Below, one piece after another: positions 36,504 to 50,000 of a stretch of DNA of 64,000 nucleotides. The position numbers and the translations under genes were made by a program. Under the pieces are notes generated by a model. That model was not told where the DNA came from and did not search any database. It saw nothing but the letters and a program-made list of their open reading frames with translations. This DNA is from Panax quinquefolius (lineage: Eukaryota; Streptophyta; Magnoliopsida; Apiales; Araliaceae), in the NCBI GenBank assembly GCA_020205615.1, contig CM035173.1, forward strand, positions 47,420,617-47,484,616, written 5' to 3'. The first letter of the stretch is position 1; every line of letters starts with the position of its first letter.

Positions 36504-38352
36504 TTCACCACTTCTTTTAAAAATTTCGTCCCCAAAATTTACCTTACACCTTACTCCTTATACCATCTGCTATACACCATTCATACACATCATCACATCT
36601 TTACCAATACACCACTCCACATGAGTAAAAGTTTTCAAATTTGTCTTTGAGGGGTCATATAGACCATGAACACATAGTTTTAACGGTATTCATCTGCAAA
36701 ACGATACATTACTTGGTATGTTTACAATCACAAAGAAGGTAAACTACCATTGCTAGTACTTTAGGTGATTAGCCTATCGTGCCTCTTACGTCATGCATAG
36801 CATTATTAATTATGTCTAGCGAATATTTACGCTATTAGATTGGATTATTTATCCAAACAACATAGTTCACCTCGGTCTTATCATAGGATTCGCACCAAAA
36901 TAATTTGGTTAGAAATTTCTTTCAATGAACACTTAGAGTTTTCATAAACATTAGTCTAATTTGAATCGAATAGCGTAGACTCACATCAATAATTCAATTC
37001 AATCGAATTATTTAGGTGTAGCCAAACCAGTTGGCAAATTAAAATTTTGAAAACATTTTTTGAGAATGGCGTCGTGATGCCGTCTTTATATTAACGGTCC
37101 GTTTGAGGATGTCGTCATTGTATGACTTTGTCGTAACACATCATCTGATAGTGGAACAACGATTTTAGATCAAATTCACACTAAGTATTCTGTATTTACA
37201 ACTCCATCACCTTTTTATCATCTACTTTTGAGTTACATGGTACATAAGTGATAAATAAAATAATTTTGATATTTCAAATCTTTTGCGTCTAGCGAAAAAT
37301 AAGTAGCATAGACTATACTTTAAAAATGTTTCAAAAATGATTACGAGTCTACATTTTTTTTTAAAAGCACATAGTGCGTATTTAGCTTGATGTCAAAATT
37401 TTGAAGTCTAGCATAGCTAGGAGTTTTGGAAAAACTTATGTCTTCACTAATAATCATTTGCTTAAACAGTCTATCTATTCTTATTATCCTCAATACTCCA
37501 TTCACACACAACTATACCCAGTTAAATCAAACCACACTTATGTTTTCATGAACTTGCCACAATCATATGAGTTTAAGAACTTGTCCTAGACAGACCTTTG
37601 GCGTCCATTGCTGAGGGGTTCATAAATATTTCATATAACTATGACTCAAGAATGTCACATAAGTATAAGTTTTAGAACTCGTACTTAACCTTATATTCTC
37701 TATCTATGACCTATCTACCTGTTATACACATGAGAAAGGAATCACCCTCTTAACATGCATATAGCAAATAAGCGCGACACAAACATTTCAATGATTATCG
37801 AGTGCGAAACTAAGTGGTTTTTACACCAAGTACAATTCCCCGCCCTATACAAGGAATCATACAACTTCATTTTAGCGACATGAGTCCTCAATTGAAATCC
37901 CCACCTAATCTTAACTCCCTTCTCAATCTGAATTTCATTTAATCGTATTCGTATTCTTTAATGAATTTGTACCAATTTATAGTACAATTGCACATAACAA
38001 TCTTCTTTGTAAACTTTCCAATCATCAGTTGATTCTTTTTCCATATTATAACCTTATCGGATCAGAGGTGATCTCATCGTATATATTACGATTTATTTCT
38101 ATGTCTTGATCATTTTGTTTTACGATCTCCTATCCTGTACTTTTCGGTCTTTTAGACTCGATCTATTCACCACTCTTGTTTAACTTTATTATAGAGTTAG
38201 GGGACTCTACGTGTCTTAACAACTCTAGAGATTAGTCTTTGAATCTTACCGATCAACTAACTCTATGTGAGTTAGATATTATCTAATTAATCTGCGGTTA
38301 TTGGTCTTAGGTATTCCTACTAAGGTTCATAACCAACAACTTTGATACCAAT
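36504..38352 (-). mobile_element. LARD internal region 3 (1849 bp)
   Basis: Full-length non-coding internal. The antisense ORF seen in other internals is broken by small changes near 37850-38030, several at CTG/CAG sites. The PBS at the right end reads AATTGGTATCAAAG on the minus strand. Confidence 0.75.
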
Positions 38353-41300
38353 TGTGAGAGCCCGAATCAGGGTCCCCAAATCACCGCGGATTAGGTACAA
38401 TCATTCTATAACTATTGTGGAAGATATAAACATAAATTGTTTATACAATACACTTTACACACTATTCCCCAAAATCGAGTAACCTTAACTTATACACAAA
38501 TCATAAACTATCTAACACATAACATTATTATCAACTATACTATTACAAACTAAGCGCACATTTTATCCCAATTTGAACTTGGCATTATCCTTTTTCTGTA
38601 TCCGAACGCATTAGCCTTATCTCTGATGTTTATCATGATATATAGTGAGGGTGAGCATGAAAGTTGCCGACAAGTTTAAATACAATTTAAGGATATATCA
38701 TGATTGAAAGAGTTTGAATAATAAGTGGCTATAATTCATCAATATAATTGAGAACTAGCATGAACAAACTTTTTTTGGTGAACAAGTATTGAACATGAAC
38801 AAATATATCTGGACCAATTTGGTAATGAAGGTGATCGACCTTTTATACACGACTTATACATGCAATATGTACAGAGTACAATTATCCATGGCAATCAGCA
38901 ATGATTAACCATAAGCATATCTGAATGAAACAACTCTTAGTAGAGTTAAGTAAAACTTACCTGAACCGTTGATTACCGCTACGCAATTTATAACGCTTTA
39001 TCTGAAGACCTAATATTAGTAATATAGATCTCCAATATTAGAATAATATCATCACAATATAATACTATATATATATATATACATATAATAACCTAATAAC
39101 CTAAACACATAGTACGTAATCTATCGGTCTGATACACATAAGACTTAGCATCAAGTCAAACTATTTAAGTCCGAGTTGAATTCGACAAAATTCTAACATC
39201 CCGACGGTCAAGTCGGACAATCATCGAGTTTAAGTTCAATTAAACTCTGCCTAAACACTTAACAATATCTTAGAAAATTTTCTTATCAGTTAAAACAATT
39301 TTCATAGACTTGTAATAATTTTCGAATAACAACTACCTTTAATTCACTTAATATTATTAATCTTGATAATATTTAATTCCCCTCTTAGTATTACTAGTTC
39401 ACTAATAACACTTTTATAAAACTTACTAATATTATTAATATCTTAATAATATTTTAATACTTTATATTAATATTATTAATTCTCTTAATTATATTTTAAT
39501 CATGCATTAATATTATTACCTTAATAATATCTTACTTATGCTTTAGTATCATTAATCAATTAATAATACTTTTAGTCGTTTTACCAATCGTATTAATATT
39601 TTATTTATTTACTAATATTATTAATCATTTAATAATATTTTATTCATTTACTAATGTTATTACATTAATAACATTTTATTTAATCTCGAATATTATTATT
39701 TACTTAATAATATTTTAATCATTTAATAATACTTTAATTTAATATTATTAATCTTTTAATAATATTTTAATCTAAGATTAATATCTTAATCTAATATTAT
39801 TAATCATTTAATAATATTAATCATCATTAATAATCATTTAATAATATTTTAATCATTTATTGGTGCTTAAATCAAATATTATTAACCATTTAATAATATT
39901 TTATAGAAATCTTAATCTTAATATTTTTATTTACTTAAAAATATCATATTCTAATATTATTAATATCATAATAATATTTTAATAATTTATTGGATTAATA
40001 AACAATTTATTCTAATTGTTCACCCTTTATTAAACCTCTTATTTAATATCCATAAAAGGTCATAAATAATATTTCTTATCATAAATTACCAAAATGGCCT
40101 AAGATAGTCATGATATAACATATTATGAGTATTCAAGCATAAAATCACAATTTTCTTATTAAAGACATCATTTAACTATTTATTTCCTTTTATTCATAAC
40201 TTAATCATTTTTAGGAAAAATAGGAAACTGATTTAAAAAATTCTCAACTTCTGGATTTTGACAGAATATGAACCAACAATGATCCCTAAAGTTTTCTGGA
40301 ATTTTAGAAAATGATTTACTATTTTTAAAGTGCCTAAAACACTAGGATCTTGCTTCATTTTTCATAAATTGAGTTTTGCTCAGAAAAATCTGAAATTTTC
40401 AGGGTATGCTCTCTAACATACATGAACCTATTGTAAAAATTTCGGAATTTTCCAGTGTATACACAGTGAGATATTCGAAGGTTAATATTTCGGAGTCCTT
40501 TATGGAAATAGCCATTACGCACAACCTATACATCGAAACGCGTCCGTTCTTTTCCTACATGTAGATAACTTCTTAAGGTACCTCTGTGATTTTTCCCAGA
40601 TTTTTAAAAGACATGAAACTGGATTGAAAACAGCCTCAAGAAAAGCATGGGAACAATAACTATTTTAGGGTTTTTGAACCTTAACATTCAAAAGTGATTG
40701 TTTTGGGAAAACAACCCCAAAGGTTTCAAAGCTTGCTAGATTTGCTTTCTACCACTTGGGTTTACTAGGTAACTCATGTATCTAGCACCGCCCTTCGATG
40801 GATCACAAATCCAAGTTGTAAAACTTGAGTTACACAAGATTTAGTAGAAGAAAAACAAGAGTTTTCACCCTTGAAAAACATAAGCTCATTTTCTTCCTCT
40901 AAGCCTTAGATCCAACACTCAAGATACTTAGTTCCATACATGATGATATGTAGAACTAGGGTATCTTGAGTATTTGTTCATAACCCCAACAAAACTCAAG
41001 CTATAAAACAAAGTAGAAGAAGAAAATGAAAGTTAGGTTATACCTTGATTTAATGGCTACCTTCCTTGATTTACCAAAGTAAGTAATGAACTTAGGATGC
41101 ATCAATTAACCTAGCACACCTCTCTCCTCTCTCTCTCTCAAAAACCGAACCTCTCTCTCTTTCTCTCTCTTGAAGTTGCTAGCTTGGGAGAAAAAGTTAG
41201 AAGAAGAAGAATGAGAGAAAGTGGAGTATTCTAGCAAATGAAATGGTTGATTCATTATTATCCCCCATATTTTCCTTGTCCCACGGATAAAAGGCTTCAC

Positions 41301-42713
41301 CTTATCCCTTTTAATTAAGCCTAATCATGTGGTTGAGAGTGCTTAATAGATTTGCAACCAATGAGAGCTTGACAACCATGTACTTGTGTGTAAGAGTTAC
41401 TAATTATGGACATTGTTTAGCTTAATTAGTTGCCTTAAAAGGCCTAATAAGACCCGGCTATATATATACCCACTAATTCCTTCATTTAGCTTTTATTTTA
41501 ATGCATAAATTAGATAAATCAAAGGTCTAAAATACCCTTAATCAAGTAGACTAAGTTTGGGCTTGCATTTTATTTCTTTTGGGCTTCCCCTTTAATTGTT
41601 TTGGGCTATGTAATAAACATAGTCTAACAATTTTAATATATGTTACCCAATTTGATTATTTAGGGTTTTCATTTCCTAATCTTATGAAATTTAATTACTT
41701 ATACATGTGACTTTAGCTCATAACCTAATTAGGTTTACTAGAAATAGGTTTAAAATTATTAGTCACTTGAAATAACAAAATTATCCACTTAAGTTAGTAT
41801 ACATATTAAATACTAATCTTTCCTTATTACCATAACCTTAGGTTATTTAATTGTCTCACCTAATGTATAATTAGGTTCTGAAGCTTTCATTTTTTAATGA
41901 AATCTATAAATGTATATATCCATAACTATAGTATATATGTTTATTGATCCATGCACCACTTCACATATGTTGTCACATATTAAATCTTTGTATAACACAA
42001 AGTTTTAAATATCGATAATATACATACATATATAGTGACTTAAAATTCACGGTTATTAACCCTTAGGTTTTCAAAAAAATAAAAATTAATATTTCTAAAT
42101 TGTAATTAGGATTCTCGAATTAAATTAAACTTTCCCATTCATAAATCAATTTTGTTAATTAGGATTATTTTATCCCAATTTAAATTGCTAATTTAGCGAT
42201 TAAGTCGACAATTGTACATTAGGGTTTTAACGGAACAATTAGGGTTTAAAAATTTAAAATTAGAGTTTGCTAATTAATTAAGCTTTACCCTAATTAATAT
42301 TATAATTAATATCACTTAAGCATTATAATTATCCTTTAAATTCCCAGATTAGGGTTTTTAATTTTACGAATTAGGGTTTGGATTCCGGGCTGAAATTAGG
42401 GTTTGAGAAGCGGTTTTAGGGTTTCTTATCGGTCGTTAGGGTTTTCTAGCTGAGCGTTGGCGTTTTAATAATAATATTAGGGTTTAACTTGATAAAATTT
42501 ATCTGTGACCCTTGACCCTTAACCACCACATAATAACAATATTCACAGAACATAAACACATATACACTTATTCTGAATAATTCACCTAAATCCTTCACGA
42601 ATTTTGAAATCCTCAAAATTCCTTCCCAAAAATATCAACAGAACATATTCACAGTTATATCATTTGACCTTAATCATCATTTAAAATTTAATAAAATTTC
42701 TCGGGTTGTCACT
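38353..42713 (-). mobile_element. LARD LTR4 (about 4360 bp, scrambled start)
   Basis: The right 100 bp (the LTR start) is irregular, with short segments repeated or missing from 42640 onward. The rest is collinear. AT-rich block at 39340-40020, leader ORF (64 codons) at 41106-41300, TATA at 41461, teloboxes at about 42220-42490. Confidence 0.75.
41106..41300 (-). CDS. Recurrent short LARD leader ORF, LTR4 copy
   Basis: 64 codons, starting MKPFIRGTRKIW. It differs from other copies by GA-run length changes near its C-terminus that stay in frame. Hypothetical. Confidence 0.15.
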   Translation of the reverse strand: MKPFIRGTRKIWGIIMNQPFHLLEYSTFSHSSSSNFFSQASNFKREKEREVRFLREREERGVLG

Positions 42714-44504
42714 TCACCACTTCTTTTTTGAAATCCTCAAAATTTACCTTACACCTTTCCTTATACCATGCGCTAAAACACATCATCACACGCAATACAC
42801 CACTCTGAGTAAAAGTTTTCAAATTTTCTTTGAGGGGTCATATAGATCTATGAACACATAGTTTTAGCAGTTTGACCTTAAATCAATCATTACTTGGTAA
42901 GATTTTAATAAATTGTCTAATTTCTAGGTGGTTGTCTTACGTCATCATACATAGCGTATTAATTATGTCTACAGCGAATATTTACGCTATTAGATTGGAT
43001 TATTTATCCAAACAACATAGTTCACCTCAGTCTTATCATAGGATTCCGCACCAAAATAATTTGGTTCGAGAAATTTCTTTCAATGAACACTTAGAGTTTT
43101 CATAAACATTATTCTAGCTGAATCGAATAGCGTAGACTCACATCAATAATTCAATTCAATCGAATTATTTAGGTGTAGCCAAACCCCGTTGGCAAACTAA
43201 AATTTGGAAAACATTTTAGAGAATGACGTCATGATCCCGTACTGTATTAACAGTCCGTTTGAGGATGTCGTCATCGTATGAATTTGTCATAACACATCAT
43301 ACAATAGTGGAACAATGATTTTTAGATCGAATTCACACTAAGTATTCCTGTATTTACAACTCCATCAACTTTTTATCATCTCTGCACCAGGTTACATGGT
43401 ACATAAGTGATAAATAAAATATATTTTGATATTTCAAATCTTTTGTGTCTAGCTGAAATAAGTAGCATAGACTATACTTTAAACCGTTTTAAAAATGATT
43501 ACGAGTCTACATATTTTTTTTAAAAAGCACATAGTGCGTATTTAGCTTGATGTCAAAATTTCGAAGTCTAGCATAGCTAGGAGTTTTGGAAAGCTTATGT
43601 CTCCACTAATGATCATTTGCTTAAACAGTTTATCTATTCTTATTATCCTTAATACTCCATTTACACACAACTATACCTAGATCGTCAAACCACACTTATG
43701 TTTTCATGAACTTGCCACAATCATATGAGTTTAAGAACTTGTCCTAAACAGACCTTTGGCGTCCATTGCTGAGGGGTTCATAAACATTTCATATAAGTAT
43801 GAGTCAAGAATGTCACATAAGTATAAGTTTTAAGAACTCGTACTTAACCTTATATTCTCTATCTATGACCTATCTACCTGTTATACACATGAGAAAGGAA
43901 TCACCCTCTTAACATGCATATAGCAAATAACGCGACACAAACATTTCAATGATTATCAGTGCCAGAAACTAAGTGGTTTTTACACCAAGTACAATTCCCC
44001 GCCCATACAAGGAATCATACAACTCAGCTGCTGACACGAGTCCTCAATTGAATCCCCACCTATTACTAACCCCCTTTTCAATACGAATTTCATTTAATCC
44101 GTATTCTTTCATGAATTTGTACCAATTTATAGTACAACTTGCACACAACATTCTTGCTGTAAACTTTCCAATCATCAGATTGATTCTTTTTCCATATTAT
44201 AACCTTATCAGATCAAGGAGTGATCTCATCGTATATATTATGATTTATTTCTATGTCTTGATCATTTTGTATTACGATCTCTTATCCCTCTACTTTCAGT
44301 CTTTTAGACTCGATCTATTCACCACTACTGTTTAACTTTATTATCAGAGTTAGGAAACTCTGTGTCTTAACAACTCGCCGAGATTCGTCTTTGAATCTTA
44401 CCGATCAACTAACTCTATGTGAGTTAGATCTTATTCCAATTAATACGGTTATTGGTCTCAGGTATTCCTACCTAAGGTTCATAACCATCAACTTTAATAC
44501 CAAC
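42714..44504 (-). mobile_element. LARD internal region 4 (1791 bp, patchwork left end)
   Basis: From 42720 to 42940 the sequence mixes pieces of the LTR start (GACCTTAAATC, GATTTTAATAAATTG) with expected internal pieces, replacing about 200 bp. To the right it is collinear and carries the 120-codon antisense ORF (43973-44335). The PBS adjoins LTR5. Confidence 0.7.
43973..44335 (+). CDS. Recurrent antisense ORF, internal 4 copy
   Basis: 120 codons, near-identical to 31599-31961. Hypothetical, hydrophobic C-terminal half, opposite to the element's sense. Confidence 0.18.
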   Translation: MVFTPSTIPRPYKESYNSAADTSPQLNPHLLLTPFSIRISFNPYSFMNLYQFIVQLAHNILAVNFPIIRLILFPYYNLIRSRSDLIVYIMIYFYVLIILYYDLLSLYFQSFRLDLFTTTV

Positions 44505-45873
44505 TGTGATAGCCCCGAACCAAATCACCGCGGATCCGGTACAATCATTCTACAACTATTGCGGAAGATATAAACATAAATTGTTTATATAGTACACTTT
44601 ACACACTATTCCCCAAAATCGAGTAACCTTAACTTATAAACAAATAATAAACTATCTAACACATAACATTATTATCCAACTATACTATTACAAATTAGCC
44701 ACACATTTTATCCCAAACTGAACTTGGCATTATCCTTTTTCCTGTATCCGAACGCATTCGCCTTATCTACAATGTTTATCATGATATAGCAAGGGTGATC
44801 ATGAAAGTTGCCCAGCAAGTTTAAATACAATTTAAGGATATATCATGATTGAAAGAGTTTGAATAATAAAATTATTATTATTATTATTAGTCACTTGAAA
44901 TAACAAAATTATCCACTTAAGTTAGTATACATATAAATACTAATCTTTCCTTATTACCATAACCTTAGGTTATTTAATTGTCTCACCTAATGTATAATTA
45001 GGTTATGAAGCTTTATTTTTTAATGAAATCTATAAATGTATATATCCATAACTATAGTATATATGTTTATTGATCCATGCACCACTTCACATATGTTGTC
45101 ACATATTAAATCACTGTATAACACAAAGTTTTAAATATCAATAATGTACATACATATATAGTGACTTAAAATTCACGGTTATTAACCCTTAGGGTTTTCA
45201 AAAAATTAAAAATTAATATTTCTAAATTGTAATTAGGATTCTCGAATTAAATTAAACTTTCCCATTCATAAATCAATTTTGTTAATTAGGATTATTTATC
45301 CCAATTTAAATTGCTAATTTAGCAATTAAGTCAACAATTGTACATTAGGGTTTCTGACGGAATAATTAGGGTTTAAAAATCTGAAATTAGAGTTTGCTAA
45401 TTAATTAAGCTTTACCCTAATTAATATTATAATTAATATCACTTAAGCATTATAATTATCCTTTAAATTCCCAGATTAGGGTTTTCAATTTCCGAATTAG
45501 GGTTTCGGATTCCCAGAACTGAAATTAGGGGTTCAGAACCAGTTTTAGGGTTTCTTATCAGTCATTAGGGTTTTCTAACTGAACGTTGTCGTTCTTAATA
45601 ATATTAGGGTTTAACACTGATAAAATTTATCTGGCCAACCCTTGACCCTTAACCACATACTGTGCACACATAATACCATATTCACAGAACATAAACACAT
45701 ATACACTTAATCCTGAATAATTCACCTAAATCCTTCACAGAATTTTGAAATCCTCAAAATTCCTTTCCAAAAATATCAAACGCATACACTCATTATCTGT
45801 CTAGGTCTATCATTTGACCTTAAATCCATCATTTAAAATTTTAATAAATTGTCTGATTTCTCGGGTTGTTACA
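44505..45873 (-). mobile_element. LARD LTR5, internally deleted (1369 bp)
   Basis: Keeps about 365 bp of the U5 end and about 1 kb of U3 with teloboxes (about 45187-45610), but lacks the ~3.0 kb between them. That removes the TATA run, leader ORF and AT-rich block. The junction at 44868-44891 is a (TTA)n tract. The LTR start reads TGTAACAACCC, one base off the others. It cannot act as a promoter in the way of the full LTRs. Confidence 0.8.
44868..44891. repeat. (ATT)n tract at deletion junction
   Basis: A short AATAATAAAATTATTATTAT run joins two LTR parts that are 3 kb apart elsewhere. AT-rich repeats flanking the lost segment could have served as the recombination substrate. Confidence 0.75.
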
Positions 45874-47096
45874 TTCACCACTTCTTTTAAAAATTTCGTC
45901 CCCAAAATTTACCTTACACCTTACTCCTTATACCATGCGCTATACACCATTCATACACATCATCACATGCTACCCAATACACCACTCACATGAGTAAAAG
46001 TTTTCAAATTTGTGCTGAGGGGTCATATAGACCATGAACACATAGTTTTAACGGTATTCATACCGCAAAACAGTACATTACTTGGTATGTTTACATATTT
46101 TTTTTAAAAGCACATAGAGCGTATTTAGCTTGATGTCAAAATTTCGAAGTCTAGCATAGCTAGGAGTTTTGGAAAGCTTATGTCTCCACTAATGATCATT
46201 TGCTTAAACAGTCTATCTATTCTTATTATCCTTAATACTCCATTTACACACAACTATACCCAGTTCGTCAAACCACACTTATGTTTTCATGAACTTGCCA
46301 CAATCATATGAGTTTAAGAACTTGTCCTAGACAGACCTTTGGCGTCCATTGCTGAGGAGTTCATAAACATTTCATATAAGTATGAGTCAAGAATGTCACA
46401 TAAGTATAAGTTTTAAGAACTCGTACTTAACCTTATATTCTCTATCTATGACCTATCTACCTGTTATACACATGAGAAAGGAATCACCCTCTTAACATGC
46501 ATATAGCAAATAACGCGACACAAACATTTCAATGATTATCAGTACCAGAAACTAAGTGGTTTTTACACCAAGTACAATTCCCAGCCCATACAAGGAATCA
46601 TCTGACTCAAATTGCCGAACCACGAGTCCTCAATTGAATCCCCACCTATTACTAACCCCCTTTTCAATACGAATTTCATTTAATCCGTATTCTTTCATGA
46701 ATTTGTACCAATTTATAGTACAACTTGCACACAACATTCTTGCTGTAAACTTTCCAATCATCAGATTGATTCTTTTTCCATATTAAAACCTTATCAGATC
46801 AAGGAGTGATCTCATCGTATATATTACGATTTATTTCTATGTCTTGATCATTTTGTTTTACGATCTCTTATCCCTGTACTTTCAGTCTTTTAGACTCGAT
46901 CTATTCACCACTACTGTTTAACTTTATTATCAGAGTTAGGGAACTCGTGTCTTAATAACTTCATCGCAGAGATTCGTCTTTGAATCTTCTCGATCAACTA
47001 ACTAACTCTATGTGAGTTAGATCTTATTCAATTAATACGGTTATTGGTCTCAGGTATTCCTACCTAAGGTTCATAACCATCAACTTTAATATCAAC
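45874..47096 (-). mobile_element. LARD internal region 5, deleted (1223 bp)
   Basis: About 620 bp are missing at 46095, where TATGTTTACA runs directly into the TATTTTTTTTAAAAG segment. It retains both PBS and PPT ends and a shortened antisense ORF (46556-46786) ended by a TATAAC to TAAAAC-type change. Confidence 0.75.
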
Positions 47097-50000
47097 TGTG
47101 ATAGCCCCGAACCAAATCACCGCGGATCCGGTACAATCATTCTACAACTATTGCGGAAGATATAAACAAAAATTGTTTATACAGTACACTTTACACACTA
47201 TTCCCCAAAATCGAGTAACCTTAACTTATACACAAATCATAAACTATCTAACACATAACATTACAACTATACTATTACAAACTAGCCACACATTTTATCC
47301 CAAGCTGAACTTGGCATTATCCTTTTTTCTGTATCCGAACGCATTCGCCTTATCTACAATGTTTATCATGATATAGCAAGGGTGAGCATGAAAGTTTCCC
47401 AGCAAGTTTAAATACAATTTAAGGATATATCATGATTGAAAGAGTTTGAATAATAAGCTGGCTATAATTCATCAATATAATTGAGAACTAGCACAAACAA
47501 ACTTATAAGCGAACAAGTATTGAACATGAACAAATATATCAGGACCATTTGGTAATGAAGGTGATCGACCTTTCATATACGACTTATACATGCATTATAT
47601 ACAGTACAATTATCCATGGCAATCAGCAATGATTAACCATAAGCATATCTGAATGAAACAACTCTTAGTAGAGTTAAGTAAAACTTGCATGAACTGTTGA
47701 TTACCGCTACACAATTTATAACGCTTTATCCGAAGACCTAATATTAGTAATATAGATCTCCAATATTAGAATAATATCATCACAATATAATACTATTATA
47801 TATATACACATAGAATAACCTAAACACATAGCACATAATCCTATCAGTCTACAATACACATAAGACTTAGCATCAAGTCAAACTATTTAAGTCTGAGTTG
47901 AACCCGACAAAAATTCTAACATCCCGACGGTCAAGTCGGACAATCATCGAGTTTAAGTTCAATTAAACTCTGCCTAAACACTTAACAATATCTTAGAAAA
48001 TTTTCTTATCAGTTAAAACAATTTTCATAGACTTGTAATAATTTTCAAATAACAACTACCTTTAATTCACTTAATATTATTAATCTTGATAATATTTAAT
48101 TCCCCTCTTAGTATTACTAGTTCACTAATAACATTTTTATCCGCTTACTAATATTATTAATATCTTAATAATATTTTAATACTGTACTAATATTTTTAAT
48201 TCTCTTAATTATATTTTAATCATGCATTAATATTATTACCTTAATAATATCTTACTTATGCTTTAGTATCATTAATCAATTAATAATACTTTTAGTCGAT
48301 TTTACCAATCATTATTAATATTTTATTTATTTACTAATATTATTAATAATTTAATAATATTTTATTCATTTACTAAAGTTATTACATTAATAACATTTTA
48401 TTTAATCTCGAATATTATTATTTACTCAATAATATTTTAATCATCCAATAATACTTTAACTTAATATTATTAATCTTTTAATAATATTTTAATCTAAGAT
48501 TAATATCTTAATCTAATATTATTAATCATTTAATAATACTTTAATCATTTAATAATATCTTATTTATTAATATCTTATTCCATTACTAATATTATTAATT
48601 ATTTAATAATATTTTAATCATTTATTGGTGCTTAAATCAAATATTATTAACCATTTAATAATATTTTATAGAAATCTTAATCTTAATATTTTATTTACAT
48701 AAAATATCATATTCTAATATTATTAATATCATAATAATATTTTAATAATTTATTGGATTAATAAACAATTTATTCTAATTGTTCACCCTTTATTAAACCT
48801 CTTATTTAATATCAATAAAAGGTCATAAATGATATTTCTTATCATAAATTACCAAAATGGCCTAAGATAGTCATGATATAACATATTATGAGTATTCAAG
48901 CATAAAATCATATTTTTCTTATTAAAGACATCATTTAACTATTTATTTCCTTTTATTCATAACTTAATCATTTTTAGGAAAAATAGGAAACTGATTTAAA
49001 AAATTCTTAACTTCTGGATTTTGATAGAATATGAATGAAAAATGATCCCTAAATTTTTCTGGAATTTTAGAAAATGATTTACTATTTTTAAAGTGCCCAA
49101 AACACTCGGATCTTGCTTCATTTTTCATAAATTAATTTTTGCTCAGAAACATCTGAAATTTTCAGGGTATGCTCTCCTAACATACATGAACATACTGTAA
49201 AAACTTCGGAATTTTCCAGTGTATACACAGTGAGATATTTGAAGGTTAATATTTCGAAGTCCTTTTCGGAAATAGCCATTACGCACAACCTATACATCGA
49301 AACGCGTCCGTTCTTTTTTCTACATGTAGATAACTTCTTACGGTACCTCTGTAATTTTTTGTAGATTTTTAAAAGACTAGAAATGGATCGAAACAGCCTC
49401 AAGAAAAACGGGAACAGTAACTATTTTAGGGTTTTGAACCCTTAACATTCAAAGTAGACTGTTTTGGGGAAAACAACCCCAAAGGTTTCAAAACTTGCTA
49501 GATTTGTATTCTACCACTTGAGTTTACTAGGTAACTCATGTATCTAGCACCCCTCTTCGACGGATCACAAATCCAAGTTGTAAAACTTGAGTTACACAAG
49601 ATTTAGTGGAAGAAAAACAAGAGTTTTCACCCTTGGAGAACATATGCTCATTTTCTTCCTCTAAGCCTTTGATCCAACACTCAAGATACTTAGTTCCATA
49701 CATGATGATATGTAGAACTAGGGTATCTTGAGTATTTGTTCATAACCCCAACAAAACTCAAGCTATAAAACAAAGTAGAAGAAGAAAATGAAAGTTAGGT
49801 TATACCTTGATTTAATGGCTACCTTCCTTGATTTGCCAAAGTAAGTAATGAACTTAGGATGCATCAATTAACCTAGCACACCTCTCCCTCCCTTGCTCTC
49901 TCTCTCAAAGCCGAACCTCTCTCTCTTGAAGTTGCTAGCTTGGGACAAAAAGTTAGAAGAAGAATGAGAGAAAGTGGAGTATTCTAGCAAATGAAATGGT

